From assembly GCF_030816935.1 (NCBI RefSeq), contig NZ_JAUSYO010000001.1, positions 1,240,001-1,304,000 of the forward strand: a stretch of DNA of 64,000 nt. Direction: 5' to 3'. A program made the translations under genes and the position numbers. Shown piece by piece: positions 37,934-48,026 of this stretch (its first letter is position 1; every line of letters starts with the position of its first letter). Origin of the DNA: Arthrobacter sp. B3I9. Its GTDB lineage: Bacteria > Actinomycetota > Actinomycetes > Actinomycetales > Micrococcaceae. The notes beneath the pieces are model-generated. The model made no database searches. It had not been told where the DNA came from and was given only the letters and a program-made list of their open reading frames with translations.

Positions 37934-38242
37934 ATGGCGGGACAAAAAATCCGCATCCGGCTGAAGTCATACGACCACGAGGTCATTGACGTTTCAGCAC
38001 GGAAGATCGTTGAGACGGTCACGCGCGCAGGCGCAACTGTAGTTGGCCCCGTGCCGCTGCCGACGGAGAAGAACGTTTACTGCGTAATCCGCTCTCCGCA
38101 CAAGTACAAGGACAGCCGCGAGCACTTTGAAATGCGCACGCACAAGCGTCTTATCGACATCATCGATCCCACGCCTAAGGCAGTTGACTCGCTCATGCGT
38201 CTCGACCTGCCGGCCGACGTGAACATCGAAATCAAGCTGTAG
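37934..38242 (+). CDS. rpsJ: 30S ribosomal protein S10
   Basis: 102 residues from ATG 37934, with GAAAGAGAG upstream. [20 protein letters not shown] and [16 protein letters not shown] are typical S10 sequence and length. S10 sits in the 30S head and also pairs with NusB in antitermination. First gene of the S10 operon; rplC follows after 17 bases. Confidence 0.97.
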
Positions 38243-38259
38243 GGAGGTGCTGAGAGACT

Positions 38260-38910
38260 ATGACCGCAACCCGTAACGTAAAGGGCCTGCTGGGCACGAA
38301 GCTCGGCATGACCCAGGTCTGGGACGAGAACAACAAGCTCATCCCCGTCACTGTGGTCCAGGCTGACTCGAACGTCATCACGCAGCTGCGCAACGCAGAG
38401 ACTGATGGCTACGTCGCCGTTCAGATCGGCTACGGCCAGATCGATCCCCGCAAGGTCACCAAGCCGCTGGCTGGTCACTTTGAAAAGGCGGGCGTCACGC
38501 CTCGCCGCCACGTCGTAGAACTGCGCACTGCAGATGCTGACTCTTACGAGCTGGGCCAGGAGCTCTCCGTAGAGCTCTTCGAAGCCGGCCAGAAGATCGA
38601 CGTCGTTGGCACCACCAAGGGTAAGGGCTTCGCCGGTGTTATGAAGCGTCACGGCTTCCACGGTGTTGGAGCTTCCCACGGTGCCCACAAGAACCACCGT
38701 AAGCCCGGTTCTATCGGTGGCGCATCCACCCCGAGCCGCGTCTTCAAGGGCATGAAAATGGCCGGCCGCATGGGCGCCGTTCGTCACACCACGCTGAACC
38801 TCACGGTCCACGCGGTTGACGTCGAGAAGTCGCTGCTCCTGATCAAGGGCGCCGTTCCCGGTGCCCGCGGCCAGGTCGTACTCGTACGCACCGCCGTGAA
38901 GGGAGCCTAG
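38260..38910 (+). CDS. rplC: 50S ribosomal protein L3
   Basis: 216 residues from ATG 38260, behind AGGGAGGTG. The start [20 protein letters not shown] and the central finger segment [20 protein letters not shown], with [14 protein letters not shown] after it, identify L3, which reaches the peptidyl-transferase centre and nucleates 50S assembly. rplD begins 4 bases after the stop. Confidence 0.97.
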   Translation: MTATRNVKGLLGTKLGMTQVWDENNKLIPVTVVQADSNVITQLRNAETDGYVAVQIGYGQIDPRKVTKPLAGHFEKAGVTPRRHVVELRTADADSYELGQELSVELFEAGQKIDVVGTTKGKGFAGVMKRHGFHGVGASHGAHKNHRKPGSIGGASTPSRVFKGMKMAGRMGAVRHTTLNLTVHAVDVEKSLLLIKGAVPGARGQVVLVRTAVKGA

Positions 38911-38914
38911 TTCA

Positions 38915-39538
38915 ATGACTAGCACTGTAAAGGTTGACCTGCCTGCAGAGATCTTCGACGTACAGACCAACGTGCCGCTGCTGCACCAGGTCGTCGTTGC
39001 CCAGCTCGCTGCTGCTCGCCAGGGTACCCACAAGACCAAGACCCGCGCCGAGGTTTCCGGTGCAGGTCGCAAGCCGTTCAAGCAGAAGGGCACCGGCCGC
39101 GCCCGTCAGGGTTCCATCCGTGCTCCTCACATGACCGGTGGTGGCGTTGTCCACGGCCCGACGCCGCGTGACTACAGCCAGCGCACCCCCAAGAAGATGA
39201 TTGCTGCTGCCCTGCGCGGCGCACTCTCTGACCGCGCCCGTAACGGCCGCATCCACGTTGTCGCTGAACTGGTAGCCGGCACCAAGCCGTCCACCAGCGC
39301 CGCACTGGCAGCGCTGCGCGGTGTCTCCGAGCGCAAGAACCTGCTCGTCGTCATCGAGCGCGCCAACGATGTTGCTGCACTCTCCGTGCGCAACCTCGCC
39401 GGTGTCCACGTTCTGTACGCAGACCAGCTGAACACCTACGACGTACTCGTTTCCGATGACGTCGTCTTCACCAAGGCTGCCTACGAAGCATTCGTTGCTG
39501 ACAAGGCAGTGGCAAAGAACGAGGAGGATGCCAAGTGA
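38915..39538 (+). CDS. rplD: 50S ribosomal protein L4
   Basis: 207 residues. The extended loop that lines the exit tunnel is visible as [20 protein letters not shown], with [20 protein letters not shown] following. In E. coli L4 represses the S10 operon. The stop overlaps the rplW GTG start by four bases, so the two are translationally coupled. Confidence 0.97.
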   Translation: MTSTVKVDLPAEIFDVQTNVPLLHQVVVAQLAAARQGTHKTKTRAEVSGAGRKPFKQKGTGRARQGSIRAPHMTGGGVVHGPTPRDYSQRTPKKMIAAALRGALSDRARNGRIHVVAELVAGTKPSTSAALAALRGVSERKNLLVVIERANDVAALSVRNLAGVHVLYADQLNTYDVLVSDDVVFTKAAYEAFVADKAVAKNEEDAK

Positions 39539-39840
39539 GTGCAGCCACCATCAAAGACCCGCGCGACGTCGTGCTTGCACCTGTCGTCTCGGAAAAGAGC
39601 TACGGCCTGATCGATGAGGGCAAGTACACCTTCCTGGTGGACCCCCGCTCGAACAAGACCGAGATCAAGCTGGCCGTGGAGAAGATTTTCTCCGTCAAGG
39701 TCGAATCGATCAACACCATCAACCGTGCCGGTAAGCGCAAGCGGACCAAATTCGGATGGGGTACCCGCAAGAACACCAAGCGTGCAATTGTGAGCCTCAA
39801 AGAAGGCACTATCGACATCTTCGGCGGTCCGCTCTCGTAG
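39535..39840 (+). CDS. rplW: 50S ribosomal protein L23
   Basis: 101 residues from GTG 39535, overlapping rplD by four bases. [20 protein letters not shown] and the [16 protein letters not shown] basic loop identify L23, which lies at the tunnel exit and docks trigger factor and SRP. Followed by rplB after 29 bases. Confidence 0.96.
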   Translation: MSAATIKDPRDVVLAPVVSEKSYGLIDEGKYTFLVDPRSNKTEIKLAVEKIFSVKVESINTINRAGKRKRTKFGWGTRKNTKRAIVSLKEGTIDIFGGPLS

Positions 39841-39869
39841 CGGAGACCACTTTAACGAGGAAATAAATT

Positions 39870-40709
39870 ATGGGAATCCGTAAATATAAGCCGACTACCC
39901 CGGGCCGTCGCGGCTCGAGCGTAGCGGACTTCACCGAAATCACGCGGTCGACGCCGGAAAAGTCGTTGGTACGTCCCCTCCCGAAAAAGGGTGGCCGTAA
40001 CAACACCGGTAAGATCACGACCCGTCACAAGGGTGGTGGCCACAAGCGCCAGTACCGTCTGATCGACTTCCGTCGCCACGACAAAGACGGCGTCAACGCC
40101 CGCGTTGCTGAAATCGAGTACGATCCGAACCGTACGGCTCGCATCGCCCTCCTGCACTACGTTGATGGCACCAAGCGTTACATCATCGCCCCGAACAAGC
40201 TGGCCCAGGGTGACGTCGTCGAGGCAGGTGCCGACGCTGACATCAAGCCCGGCAACAACCTCCCGCTGCGCAACATCCCGGTCGGTACCGTTATCCACGC
40301 GGTTGAACTGCGTCCGGGTGGCGGCGCCAAGATGGGCCGCTCCGCCGGCGCATCGATCCAGCTCGTGGCAAAGGAAGGCCGTTTCGCCCAGCTACGTCTG
40401 CCTTCCGGTGAAATCCGAAACGTTGACGTGCGCTGCCGCGCAACCGTCGGCGAGGTCGGCAACGCCGAGCAGTCGAACATCAACTGGGGCAAGGCCGGCC
40501 GCATGCGCTGGAAGGGCGTCCGCCCGACCGTCCGTGGTGTCGCCATGAACCCGGTCGACCACCCCCACGGTGGTGGCGAGGGCAAGACGTCCGGTGGACG
40601 TAACCCCGTCAACCCGAACGGTAAGCGCGAAGGCCGCACCCGCCGTCCCAACAAAGAGAGCGACAAGCTTATTGTTCGTCGCCGTCGTACTGGCAAGAAC
40701 AAGCGATAG
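39870..40709 (+). CDS. rplB: 50S ribosomal protein L2
   Basis: 279 residues from ATG 39870, after GAGGAA. The C-terminal [20 protein letters not shown] holds the conserved histidine implicated near the peptidyl-transferase centre. Length and N-terminal basic start ([10 protein letters not shown]) are normal. L2 is needed for subunit association. rpsS follows after 12 bases. Confidence 0.98.
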   Translation: MGIRKYKPTTPGRRGSSVADFTEITRSTPEKSLVRPLPKKGGRNNTGKITTRHKGGGHKRQYRLIDFRRHDKDGVNARVAEIEYDPNRTARIALLHYVDGTKRYIIAPNKLAQGDVVEAGADADIKPGNNLPLRNIPVGTVIHAVELRPGGGAKMGRSAGASIQLVAKEGRFAQLRLPSGEIRNVDVRCRATVGEVGNAEQSNINWGKAGRMRWKGVRPTVRGVAMNPVDHPHGGGEGKTSGGRNPVNPNGKREGRTRRPNKESDKLIVRRRRTGKNKR

Positions 40710-40721
40710 GAGCCTGGACAC

Positions 40722-41003
40722 ATGCCACGCAGCCTGAAAAAAGGTCCTTTCGTTGACCAGCACCTCTTTGTGAAGGTAGCCAGGGAAAACGAAAAGGGCA
40801 CCAAGAACGTCATCAAGACCTGGTCCCGCCGTTCGATGATCGTCCCCGACATGCTCGGCCACACGATCGCCGTCCACGACGGACGCAAGCACATCCCGGT
40901 GTTTGTCACCGAGTCGATGGTCGGGCACAAGCTCGGCGAATTCGCTCAAACGCGGACATTCCGCGGCCATGTCAAGGACGACCGTAAGGGCAAGCGCCGC
41001 TAG
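40722..41003 (+). CDS. rpsS: 30S ribosomal protein S19
   Basis: 93 residues. [19 protein letters not shown] and [20 protein letters not shown] are diagnostic. S19 works with S13 in the 30S head near the A-site tRNA. Preceded by AGGAG, followed by rplV after 38 bases. Confidence 0.97.
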   Translation: MPRSLKKGPFVDQHLFVKVARENEKGTKNVIKTWSRRSMIVPDMLGHTIAVHDGRKHIPVFVTESMVGHKLGEFAQTRTFRGHVKDDRKGKRR

Positions 41004-41041
41004 GCGCCTGCACTTACGTCAAAGACGAGAGAAGGAAAGCA

Positions 41042-41407
41042 ATGGAAGCCAAGGCAATTGCGCGTCATATCCGCGTAACGCCTATGAAGGCCCGGCGCGT
41101 CGTCAACCTTGTTCGTGGTAAGCAAGCGAATGAGGCTCTGGCAATTCTGAAGTTTGCCCCGCAGGCAGCTTCGGAGCCGGTATTCAAGGTAGTACAGTCA
41201 GCAATCTCCAACGCCCGGGTCCTCGCGGACCGCGACGGTGTGGCGTTTGACGAAGGCGACCTCATCATCAGCGAAGCGTTTGTTGATGAAGGCCCGACCA
41301 TGAAGCGGTTCCAGCCGCGTGCCCAGGGTCGTGCATTTCAGATCAAGAAGCGCACGAGCCACATCACCGTGGTAGTCGCTACCCCGGAGAAAGAGGAGGC
41401 TCGCTAA
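41042..41407 (+). CDS. rplV: 50S ribosomal protein L22
   Basis: 121 residues from ATG 41042. It begins [20 protein letters not shown] and includes the long hairpin that lines the exit tunnel ([20 protein letters not shown]), the site where macrolide resistance mutations occur; the sequence appears wild type. The stop abuts the rpsC GTG start directly. Confidence 0.97.
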   Translation: MEAKAIARHIRVTPMKARRVVNLVRGKQANEALAILKFAPQAASEPVFKVVQSAISNARVLADRDGVAFDEGDLIISEAFVDEGPTMKRFQPRAQGRAFQIKKRTSHITVVVATPEKEEAR

Positions 41408-42256
41408 GTGGGACAGAAAGTAAACCCGCACGGGTTCCGACTCGGCATCACCACCGATCACGTATCGCACTGGTTCGCCGACAGCACCAAGTCCGGCCAG
41501 CGGTACAAGGACTTCGTCCGCGAAGACATCCGCATCCGCCAGCTCATGTCCACGGGCATGGAGCGGGCCGGTATCGCCAAGGTCGAAATCGAGCGCACCC
41601 GTGACCGCGTCCGCGTGGACATCCACACGGCACGTCCGGGCATCGTCATCGGCCGCCGCGGTGCAGAAGCAGACCGCATCCGCGGCGAGCTCGAGAAGCT
41701 CACCGGCAAGCAGGTCCAGCTGAACATCCTCGAGGTCAAGAACCCCGAGATGGAAGCACAGCTTGTTGCCCAGGGCGTTGCTGAGCAGCTGACTTCCCGC
41801 GTGGCTTTCCGCCGTGCGATGAAGAAGGCCATGCAGTCCGCACAGCGTGCAGGTGCCAAGGGCATCCGTATCGCTTGCTCGGGTCGACTGGGCGGCGCAG
41901 AAATGTCCCGCTCGGAGTTCTATCGCGAAGGCCGTGTGCCCCTGCACACCCTCCGCGCGAACATCGACTACGGCTTCTACGAGGCCAAGACCACCTTCGG
42001 CCGCATCGGCGTGAAGGTCTGGATCTACAAGGGTGACGTCACCGCCAAGGAACTGGCCCAGCAGGCAGCTGCTGCTCCGTCCCGTGGCCGCGGTGCCGGC
42101 GACCGCCCGGGCCGCCCGGGTGGCGCTGACCGTGGTGACCGCCGTCGTCGTAACGACCGCCCGGCCGCTGACGCAGCACCTGCTGCTGCAGAGGCTCCGG
42201 CAGCTGAGGCAGCTTCCGCCGCACCGGCACAGGCTGTAGAAGGAGGACAGGCTTAA
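41408..42256 (+). CDS. rpsC: 30S ribosomal protein S3
   Basis: 282 residues from GTG 41408. [14 protein letters not shown] start, KH domain GXXG loop in [20 protein letters not shown], and the C-terminal S3 domain ([20 protein letters not shown]). About 60 residues longer than E. coli S3, by a Gly/Arg-then-Ala/Pro tail ([20 protein letters not shown] onward). S3 forms the mRNA entry site with S4 and S5. rplP follows with no gap. Confidence 0.97.
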   Translation: MGQKVNPHGFRLGITTDHVSHWFADSTKSGQRYKDFVREDIRIRQLMSTGMERAGIAKVEIERTRDRVRVDIHTARPGIVIGRRGAEADRIRGELEKLTGKQVQLNILEVKNPEMEAQLVAQGVAEQLTSRVAFRRAMKKAMQSAQRAGAKGIRIACSGRLGGAEMSRSEFYREGRVPLHTLRANIDYGFYEAKTTFGRIGVKVWIYKGDVTAKELAQQAAAAPSRGRGAGDRPGRPGGADRGDRRRRNDRPAADAAPAAAEAPAAEAASAAPAQAVEGGQA

Positions 42257-42673
42257 ATGCTTATCCCACGTCGAGTCAAGCACCGCAAGCAGCACCACCC
42301 GGGTCGTTCCGGCGCTGCTACGGGCGGCACCCAGGTCTCGTTCGGTGAGTGGGGTATCCAGGCTCTGAGCCCGGCATACGTCACGAACCGTCAGATCGAG
42401 TCTGCCCGTATCGCGATGACCCGCCACATCAAGCGTGGCGGCAAGGTCTGGATCAACATCTACCCGGACCGTCCGCTGACGAAGAAGCCTGCCGAAACCC
42501 GCATGGGTTCCGGTAAGGGTTCTCCGGAATGGTGGGTCTCAAACGTCAAGCCGGGCCGGGTTCTCTTCGAACTCTCCGGTGTCAGTGAAGAGGTAGCTCG
42601 CGAGGCCCTGCGCCTGGCGATCCACAAGCTGCCGTTGAAGGCACGCATTGTGCGTCGCGAAGGTGGTGAGTAG
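42257..42673 (+). CDS. rplP: 50S ribosomal protein L16
   Basis: 138 residues. [19 protein letters not shown] and [20 protein letters not shown] are typical. L16 helps position the A-site tRNA acceptor arm. Starts right after the rpsC stop; rpmC begins 2 bases after its own stop. Confidence 0.97.
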   Translation: MLIPRRVKHRKQHHPGRSGAATGGTQVSFGEWGIQALSPAYVTNRQIESARIAMTRHIKRGGKVWINIYPDRPLTKKPAETRMGSGKGSPEWWVSNVKPGRVLFELSGVSEEVAREALRLAIHKLPLKARIVRREGGE

Positions 42674-42675
42674 AA

Positions 42676-43011
42676 ATGGCAGTAGGATCCAAGGAACTTG
42701 CATCCGCACAGCTGGACGGTTTCGACAACGAGCGTCTGGTTGAGGAACTCCGCAAGGCCAAGGAAGAGCTGTTCAACCTGCGTTTCCAGTCTGCCACCGG
42801 CCAGCTGGAGAACCACGGTCGACTGCGCGCGGTAAAGAAGGACATCGCACGCATCTACACGGTTCTCCGTGAGCGCGAGCTGGGCATTCGTGCCGAGGTT
42901 GCCGCACCGGTTGTGGAAGCCAAGGAAGAAAAGAAGTCCAAGAAGTCCGCAGCCAAGGCCGAGAAGGCTGAAAAGCCGGCCGAGGCTGAGACTGAGGAGG
43001 ACGCAAAGTGA
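42676..43011 (+). CDS. rpmC: 50S ribosomal protein L29 with C-terminal extension
   Basis: 111 residues; the normal L29 core (residues about 8-70, [20 protein letters not shown]) is followed by a Lys/Ala/Glu-rich tail ([20 protein letters not shown]) that is absent from the roughly 65-residue E. coli protein. L29 lies next to L23 at the tunnel exit, so the tail would sit near nascent chains and docking factors. The stop overlaps the rpsQ GTG start by four bases. Confidence 0.96.
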   Translation: MAVGSKELASAQLDGFDNERLVEELRKAKEELFNLRFQSATGQLENHGRLRAVKKDIARIYTVLRERELGIRAEVAAPVVEAKEEKKSKKSAAKAEKAEKPAEAETEEDAK

Positions 43012-43316
43012 CTGAAAAGGACGAGAACGTGACGGAAACTGTTTCCGGCGCAGCTAAGGCTGACGAGCGCGGTTACCGTAAGACGAAGCGCGGTTACGTG
43101 GTCTCGGACAAGATGGAAAAGACCATCGTTGTCCAGGTCGAGGACCGTGTGAAGCACGCCCTCTACGGCAAGGTTCTTCGCCGCAACGCGAAGATCAAGG
43201 CTCACGACGAAGAGAACAGCGCCGGCATCGGCGACCTCGTTCTCCTCGCCGAGACCCGCCCGCTCTCCGCTACCAAGCGCTGGCGCCTCGTGGAGATCCT
43301 CGAGAAGGCCAAGTAA
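43008..43316 (+). CDS. rpsQ: 30S ribosomal protein S17
   Basis: 102 residues from GTG 43008, overlapping rpmC by four bases; GTG 43029 is a shorter alternative. The S17 core is [20 protein letters not shown] and the OB-fold ends at [15 protein letters not shown]. The N-terminal 20 residues are an acidic addition. S17 binds 16S rRNA early in assembly. It is the last gene of the S10 operon: a terminator follows. Confidence 0.95.
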   Translation: MTEKDENVTETVSGAAKADERGYRKTKRGYVVSDKMEKTIVVQVEDRVKHALYGKVLRRNAKIKAHDEENSAGIGDLVLLAETRPLSATKRWRLVEILEKAK

Positions 43317-43349
43317 CACCTGCAGCCCCGCTCAGCGGACGTTGCCCAG

Positions 43350-43383
43350 AAACCCCCGTTCCCGCTTGGGAGCGGGGGTTTCT
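43350..43383 (+). terminator. Intrinsic terminator of the S10 operon
   Basis: AAACCCCCGTTCCC pairs with GGGAGCGGGGGTTT across GCTT (43350-43381). It separates the S10 operon from the spc operon, which in many bacteria are joined or closer. Confidence 0.85.
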
Positions 43384-43398
43384 CCGTGTATGCGCGGA

Positions 43399-43676
43399 TT
43401 CTGTCTGACGGCGTAATCGTGCTAGGATATTGAGTTTGTATGGCGCCCTCTGTGCGCCATCGTCAACCTCGTAAACAATCGTGCCACGGCATAGTGCCCC
43501 CTTGTGTCCCGACCCCGTCGGGAACGCCTGGGAAGCAAATGTTTTTGGCACGGGCGTTTAGGCCTGGTCTGGCAAAATCCAGGCAGGTCAAGAGACACCC
43601 CGATCAACCGTTCCGCAAGGCTCATTCCGTAGGAAGATTTTCGGTCTGAGAACCAGCGCGACGCAAGGAGTAAATA
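43399..43676 (+). promoter_or_regulatory. spc operon promoter and leader
   Basis: TTCTGT (43399-43404) and TAGGAT (43423-43428) are 18 bases apart. The leader of about 240 bases includes a 7-bp hairpin, ATGGCGC (43440-43446) with GCGCCAT (43454-43460). With the terminator just before, this 360-base gap 43317-43676 is a complete operon boundary and holds no gene. Confidence 0.5.
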
Positions 43677-44045
43677 GTGATTCAGCAGGAGTCGCGACTC
43701 AAGGTCGCCGACAACACGGGTGCTAAGGAAATCCTTACCATTCGCGTTCTCGGTGGATCTGGCCGTCGCTACGCAGGCATTGGCGACGTCATCGTCGCTA
43801 CCGTCAAGGATGCAATTCCGGGCGGCAACGTAAAGAAGGGCGACGTCGTCAAGGCTGTCATCGTCCGTACCAAGAAGGAACGCCGCCGTGCGGATGGTTC
43901 CTACATCAAGTTTGACGAGAACGCAGCTGTAATCCTGAAGGGTGACGGTGACCCCCGCGGTACCCGTATCTTCGGACCGGTTGGTCGTGAACTTCGCGAC
44001 AAGAAGTTCATGAAGATCGTTTCTCTGGCTCCGGAGGTGCTCTAG
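43677..44045 (+). CDS. rplN: 50S ribosomal protein L14
   Basis: 122 residues from GTG 43677, behind [28 protein letters not shown] and the [20 protein letters not shown] region identify L14, which forms an intersubunit bridge with 16S rRNA. First gene of the spc operon. rplX starts 3 bases later. Confidence 0.97.
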   Translation: MIQQESRLKVADNTGAKEILTIRVLGGSGRRYAGIGDVIVATVKDAIPGGNVKKGDVVKAVIVRTKKERRRADGSYIKFDENAAVILKGDGDPRGTRIFGPVGRELRDKKFMKIVSLAPEVL

Positions 44046-44048
44046 TCC

Positions 44049-44408
44049 ATGGCTAAGATCAAAAAGGGTGACCTGGTTCAGGTCATCACTGGCGCCAAGG
44101 CTGAGCGCGGCGGCGACCGTGGCAAGCAGGGCAAGGTTCTGCGCGTATTCCCGGAGACCAACCGCGTGTTGGTCGAGGGCATCAACCGCGTAACCAAGCA
44201 CACCAAGGTCGGTCAGTCGCAGCGCGGCACCAAGACCGGTGGCATCGAGGTCGTTGAGGCTTCAATCCACATCTCCAACGTGGCTCTGGTTGACCCGTCC
44301 ACCAAGAAGCCCACCCGCGTCGGTTTCCGCACCGAGACCGTTGAGCGCGATGGCGTGCAGCGTGAAGTGCGCGTCCGCGTGGCCAAGAGCTCCGGGAAGG
44401 ACATCTAA
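44049..44408 (+). CDS. rplX: 50S ribosomal protein L24
   Basis: 119 residues. The KOW motif [20 protein letters not shown] with [20 protein letters not shown] marks L24, an assembly initiator at the tunnel exit. The stop overlaps the rplE ATG by one base (TAATG), so translation is coupled. Confidence 0.97.
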   Translation: MAKIKKGDLVQVITGAKAERGGDRGKQGKVLRVFPETNRVLVEGINRVTKHTKVGQSQRGTKTGGIEVVEASIHISNVALVDPSTKKPTRVGFRTETVERDGVQREVRVRVAKSSGKDI

Positions 44409-44989
44409 TGACTGAGACTCTCGAGACTCCGGCAAGCAAGATCGTTCCTCGTCTGAAGACCAAGTACGCGGATTCCATCAAGGGCTCGCTCACCGAGGAA
44501 TTCAAGTACCAGAACGTCAACCAGGTTCCCCGCCTGGTCAAGGTCGTCGTAAACATGGGTGTTGGAGATGCCGCCAAGGACTCCAAGCTGATCGACGGCG
44601 CCGTCCGCGACCTGACCCAGATCACCGGCCAGAAGCCGATGGTAACGAAGGCCCGCAAGTCGATCGCACAGTTCAAGCTGCGCGAAGGCATGCCCATCGG
44701 TGCACACGCTACCCTGCGTGGAGACCGCATGTGGGAATTCCTGGACCGTCTGGTCACGCTGGCCCTGCCCCGTATCCGCGACTTCCGCGGCCTCAGCGGC
44801 AAGCAGTTCGACGGCAACGGTAACTACACCTTCGGTCTGACCGAGCAGGTTATGTTCCACGAGATCGACCAGGACTCCATCGACCGCGTACGCGGCATGG
44901 ACATCACCGTCGTGACCACTGCCAAGACCGACGACGAAGGCCGCGCGCTGCTCAAGGCGCTTGGCTTCCCGTTCAAGACCGAAGACTAA
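44408..44989 (+). CDS. rplE: 50S ribosomal protein L5
   Basis: 193 residues from ATG 44408. [40 protein letters not shown] and [20 protein letters not shown] are hallmark L5 segments. It binds 5S rRNA in the central protuberance. In most bacteria rpsN (S14) would come next; here only 93 bases separate it from rpsH and no S14 gene is present. Confidence 0.97.
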   Translation: MTETLETPASKIVPRLKTKYADSIKGSLTEEFKYQNVNQVPRLVKVVVNMGVGDAAKDSKLIDGAVRDLTQITGQKPMVTKARKSIAQFKLREGMPIGAHATLRGDRMWEFLDRLVTLALPRIRDFRGLSGKQFDGNGNYTFGLTEQVMFHEIDQDSIDRVRGMDITVVTTAKTDDEGRALLKALGFPFKTED

Positions 44990-45082
44990 TCTAGCTACGT
45001 AAAAGGTCCGTTGCGCTTGTTCTGAACTTTGGTTTGGGAACAGCACGGCGGAAACCGTTATGAGGAAGGGCATGAGCCCACC

Positions 45083-45481
45083 ATGACAATGACAGATCCC
45101 GTCGCAGACATGCTTACGCGTCTGCGCAACGCAAACTCGGCATACCACGACACCGTGTCTATGCCGTACAGCAAGCTCAAGGCACGCGTCGCCGACATCC
45201 TGAAGGCCGAGGGTTTCATCGCCTCCTGGAAAGAAGAAGACGCTGAGGTCGGCAAGAAGCTGACCCTCGAGCTCAAGTTCGGTCCGAACCGCGAGCGTTC
45301 AATCGCTGGCGTTCGTCGTATTTCCAAGCCGGGACTGCGCGTTTACGCAAAGTCCACCAACCTGCCGCACGTGCTCGGTGGCCTGGGTGTCGCAATCCTG
45401 TCCACCTCTTCCGGCCTCTTGACTGACAAGCAGGCCGGCAAGAAGGGCGTGGGCGGCGAAGTCCTCGCTTACGTCTGGTAA
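45083..45481 (+). CDS. rpsH: 30S ribosomal protein S8
   Basis: 132 residues from ATG 45083 ([20 protein letters not shown]); the frame extends upstream to 45029 but that part is not S8. The C-terminus [20 protein letters not shown] is normal. S8 binds the central 16S domain and in E. coli represses the spc operon. rplF follows after 18 bases. Confidence 0.97.
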   Translation: MTMTDPVADMLTRLRNANSAYHDTVSMPYSKLKARVADILKAEGFIASWKEEDAEVGKKLTLELKFGPNRERSIAGVRRISKPGLRVYAKSTNLPHVLGGLGVAILSTSSGLLTDKQAGKKGVGGEVLAYVW

Positions 45482-45499
45482 CGGGAAAGGAAGAGAATA

Positions 45500-46036
45500 A
45501 TGTCACGTATTGGACGTCTCCCCATCACCGTTCCTGCCGGCGTTGAGGTCAAGGTTGACGGCTCTGTCGTCAGCGTCAAGGGTTCCAAAGGCGAGCTGAG
45601 CCACACTGTGCCCAGCCCGATCGAGGTTTCCCTGGAAGAAGGCACCCTGACTGTCGCCCGCCCGAACGACGAGCGCGCCTCACGTTCGCTGCACGGCCTG
45701 ACCCGCACCCTGATCGCCAACATGATCCAGGGCGTCACCGCAGGCTACGAGAAGAAGCTTGAGATTGTCGGTACCGGTTACCGCGTCCAGGCCAAGGGAA
45801 CTGACCTGGAGTTCGCTCTGGGCTACAGCCACCCGGTCAGCGTCTCGGCACCGAACGGCATCACCTTTGCAGTTGAGACCCCGACCAAGCTCTCTGTTTC
45901 AGGTATTTCCAAGCAGCAGGTCGGCGAGGTTGCTGCCAACATTCGCAAGCTGCGGAAGCCGGACCCCTACAAGGGCAAGGGCATCCGTTACGCAGGCGAA
46001 GTCATCCGCCGCAAGGTCGGAAAGGCTGGTAAGTAA
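45500..46036 (+). CDS. rplF: 50S ribosomal protein L6
   Basis: 178 residues from ATG 45500. [20 protein letters not shown] and the C-terminal [20 protein letters not shown] are diagnostic. L6 lies near the sarcin-ricin loop and the factor-binding site. rplR follows after 2 bases. Confidence 0.97.
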   Translation: MSRIGRLPITVPAGVEVKVDGSVVSVKGSKGELSHTVPSPIEVSLEEGTLTVARPNDERASRSLHGLTRTLIANMIQGVTAGYEKKLEIVGTGYRVQAKGTDLEFALGYSHPVSVSAPNGITFAVETPTKLSVSGISKQQVGEVAANIRKLRKPDPYKGKGIRYAGEVIRRKVGKAGK

Positions 46037-46038
46037 CC

Positions 46039-46422
46039 ATGGCGATCGCAATTAACAAGAAGCGTACGAACAAGAGCAAGGCTGCCCAGCGCAGCCGCCG
46101 CCAGCTTCGTATCCGCAAGCGCATCTCCGGAACGGCTGTACGTCCTCGTCTGGTCGTCAACCGCTCCGCACGCCACGTATTCGTCCAGGTTGTCGATGAC
46201 ACCAAGGGCTTGACCGTAGCGAGCGCCTCCACATTGGAAGCTGACCTTCGTGCATTCGACGGTGACAAGACCGCCAAGGCCAAGCGCGTTGGCGAGCTGG
46301 TCGCCGAGCGTGCCAAGGCTGCCGGTATCGAAGCTGTTGTCTTCGACCGCGGTGGTAACAAGTACCACGGCCGGATCGCCGCCGTCGCTGACGGCGCACG
46401 TGAAGGTGGACTGGCACTGTGA
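46039..46422 (+). CDS. rplR: 50S ribosomal protein L18
   Basis: 127 residues. The basic N-terminus ([20 protein letters not shown]) and [20 protein letters not shown] with C-terminal [20 protein letters not shown] identify L18, which carries 5S rRNA with L5 and L25. The stop overlaps the rpsE GTG start by four bases. Confidence 0.97.
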   Translation: MAIAINKKRTNKSKAAQRSRRQLRIRKRISGTAVRPRLVVNRSARHVFVQVVDDTKGLTVASASTLEADLRAFDGDKTAKAKRVGELVAERAKAAGIEAVVFDRGGNKYHGRIAAVADGAREGGLAL

Positions 46423-47135
46423 CCGAAAATAACGAAAAGGACATTCAGGTGACTGAAGCTGTAGCTGCTCCGGCAACTGAGACCGCTGCGCCTGCTACCA
46501 CTGACGACCGCCGTGGTGGCGCTCGTCGTGGCGAGCGTGGCGACCGCGGCCAGGGCCAGGGCCGCGGAGACCGTGGTGGCCGTGGTGGCCGCGACGGTGG
46601 CCGCGAAGCCGAAAAGAGCCAGTTCGTAGAGCGCGTCGTAACCATCAACCGTGTTTCCAAGGTCGTCAAGGGTGGTCGTCGCTTCAGCTTCACCGCACTC
46701 GTCGTCGTCGGTGACGGCAACGGTATGGTCGGCGTCGGCTACGGCAAGGCTAAGGAAGTTCCTGCCGCAATCGCGAAGGGCGTTGAAGAGGCCAAGAAGT
46801 CCTTCTTCCGCGTTCCCCGCATCGGCAACACCATTCCTCACCGCGTTCAGGGTGAAGCCGCCGCAGGCGTCGTAATGCTGCGTCCGGCTTCCGCCGGTAC
46901 CGGTGTTATCGCCGGTGGCCCGGTCCGTGCAGTACTGGAGTGCGTGGGCATCCACGACATCCTCTCCAAGTCGCTCGGTTCTTCCAACGCCATCAACATC
47001 GTTCACGCGACCGTTGATGCCCTGAAGCGTCTCGAAGAGCCGGCAGCCGTGGCAGCACGCCGCGGCCTCCCGCTCGATGAGATCGCTCCGCCGGCAATGG
47101 TGAAGGCGCTCCTGAACCAGAAGGCAGGTGTCTGA
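46419..47135 (+). CDS. rpsE: 30S ribosomal protein S5 with Arg-Gly-rich N-terminal extension
   Basis: 238 residues from GTG 46419; GTG 46449 is an in-frame alternative. The first 70 residues are an Ala-rich then Arg/Gly-rich segment ([20 protein letters not shown]) lacking in E. coli. The S5 double-stranded RNA-binding core starts at [20 protein letters not shown], and [20 protein letters not shown] is intact. S5 acts in decoding accuracy and mRNA entry. rpmD follows after 3 bases. Confidence 0.97.
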   Translation: MTENNEKDIQVTEAVAAPATETAAPATTDDRRGGARRGERGDRGQGQGRGDRGGRGGRDGGREAEKSQFVERVVTINRVSKVVKGGRRFSFTALVVVGDGNGMVGVGYGKAKEVPAAIAKGVEEAKKSFFRVPRIGNTIPHRVQGEAAAGVVMLRPASAGTGVIAGGPVRAVLECVGIHDILSKSLGSSNAINIVHATVDALKRLEEPAAVAARRGLPLDEIAPPAMVKALLNQKAGV

Positions 47136-47138
47136 GTC

Positions 47139-47345
47139 ATGGCTAAGAACGTGCTCGTCTCCGATGCAAAGTTGGAGATCACTCAGATCAAGTCCGCCAT
47201 TGGCGGCAAGCAGAACCAGCGCGACACCCTGCGGTCCCTCGGCCTGAAGCGGATCGGACACACCGTTGTCCGCACCGCCGACGCCGTCACCGTCGGCATG
47301 GTCAACACGGTTCCGCACCTGGTAAAGGTAGAGGAGGCGAAGTAA
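47139..47345 (+). CDS. rpmD: 50S ribosomal protein L30
   Basis: 68 residues, the usual size. [20 protein letters not shown] and [20 protein letters not shown] are typical L30. The stop abuts the rplO ATG directly. Confidence 0.96.
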   Translation: MAKNVLVSDAKLEITQIKSAIGGKQNQRDTLRSLGLKRIGHTVVRTADAVTVGMVNTVPHLVKVEEAK

Positions 47346-47840
47346 ATGGCAGAGAAGAACACCGCCGATAAGGCACAGGGCGCCGCTGCTGAGAAGCAGA
47401 ACGCACTGAAGGTTCACCACCTGCGTCCCGCCCCGGGTGCCAAGACCGCTAAGACCCGTGTCGGTCGAGGCGAAGGCTCCAAGGGTAAGACCGCAGGTCG
47501 CGGTACCAAGGGTACTGCGGCTCGCTACCAGATCAAGGCTGGCTTTGCCGGCGGCCAGCTGCCGCTGCACATGCGCCTGCCGAAGCTGCGCGGCTTCAAG
47601 AACCCGTTCCGGGTTGAGTTCCAGGTGGTAAACCTGGACAAGCTCAGCGAGCTGTTCCCGGAAGGTGGCACTGTCACCGTGGAGAACCTGGTTGAAAAGG
47701 GTGCCGTTCGCAAGAACCAGCCCGTCAAGGTGCTGGGCACCGGCGACATCACCGTCAAGGTTGACGTCACCGTCCACGCATTCTCGGCCAGCGCCGCAGA
47801 AAAGATTGCCGCAGCTGGCGGAAGCACCACCGCCCTCTAA
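47346..47840 (+). CDS. rplO: 50S ribosomal protein L15
   Basis: 164 residues, about 20 more than E. coli L15 because of an N-terminal charged addition ([20 protein letters not shown]). [40 protein letters not shown] and [20 protein letters not shown] are the family core. It links domains of 23S rRNA. The following terminator separates rplO from secY. Confidence 0.97.
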   Translation: MAEKNTADKAQGAAAEKQNALKVHHLRPAPGAKTAKTRVGRGEGSKGKTAGRGTKGTAARYQIKAGFAGGQLPLHMRLPKLRGFKNPFRVEFQVVNLDKLSELFPEGGTVTVENLVEKGAVRKNQPVKVLGTGDITVKVDVTVHAFSASAAEKIAAAGGSTTAL

Positions 47841-47869
47841 CGAGGCGGCGGGGCAGAAGCCCGTTGTTG

Positions 47870-47916
47870 AAACTCCCGGTACCGGAGGGCCCAGGCCCTC
47901 CGGTACCGGGAGTTTT
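47870..47916 (+). terminator. Intrinsic terminator after rplO
   Basis: A stem of about 22 bp (AAACTCCCGGTACCGGAGGG with its complement 47895-47914) followed by TTTTTT. It is one of the longest stems in the window and shows that secY-adk are transcribed from their own promoter. Confidence 0.93.
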
Positions 47917-47937
47917 TTGCCTTCCGGGCCCTTCCGA

Positions 47938-47968
47938 TTGTCCGCAGGGCGCATCCACCCGTTAGACT
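47938..47968 (+). promoter_or_regulatory. secY promoter candidate
   Basis: TTGTCC (47938-47943) and TAGACT (47963-47968) are 19 bases apart, 59 bases before the secY start and just after the rplO terminator. Confidence 0.6.
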
Positions 47969-48026
47969 CGGTTGTTGGGTTATTTGACCTGTCTCACACG
48001 ACTTTACTTATTACTCAGGAGGACGC

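Noticed and set aside
37728..37964. 78-residue frame in the S10 leader
   Set aside because: It overlaps the rpsJ start, has no ribosome site and covers the leader hairpins.
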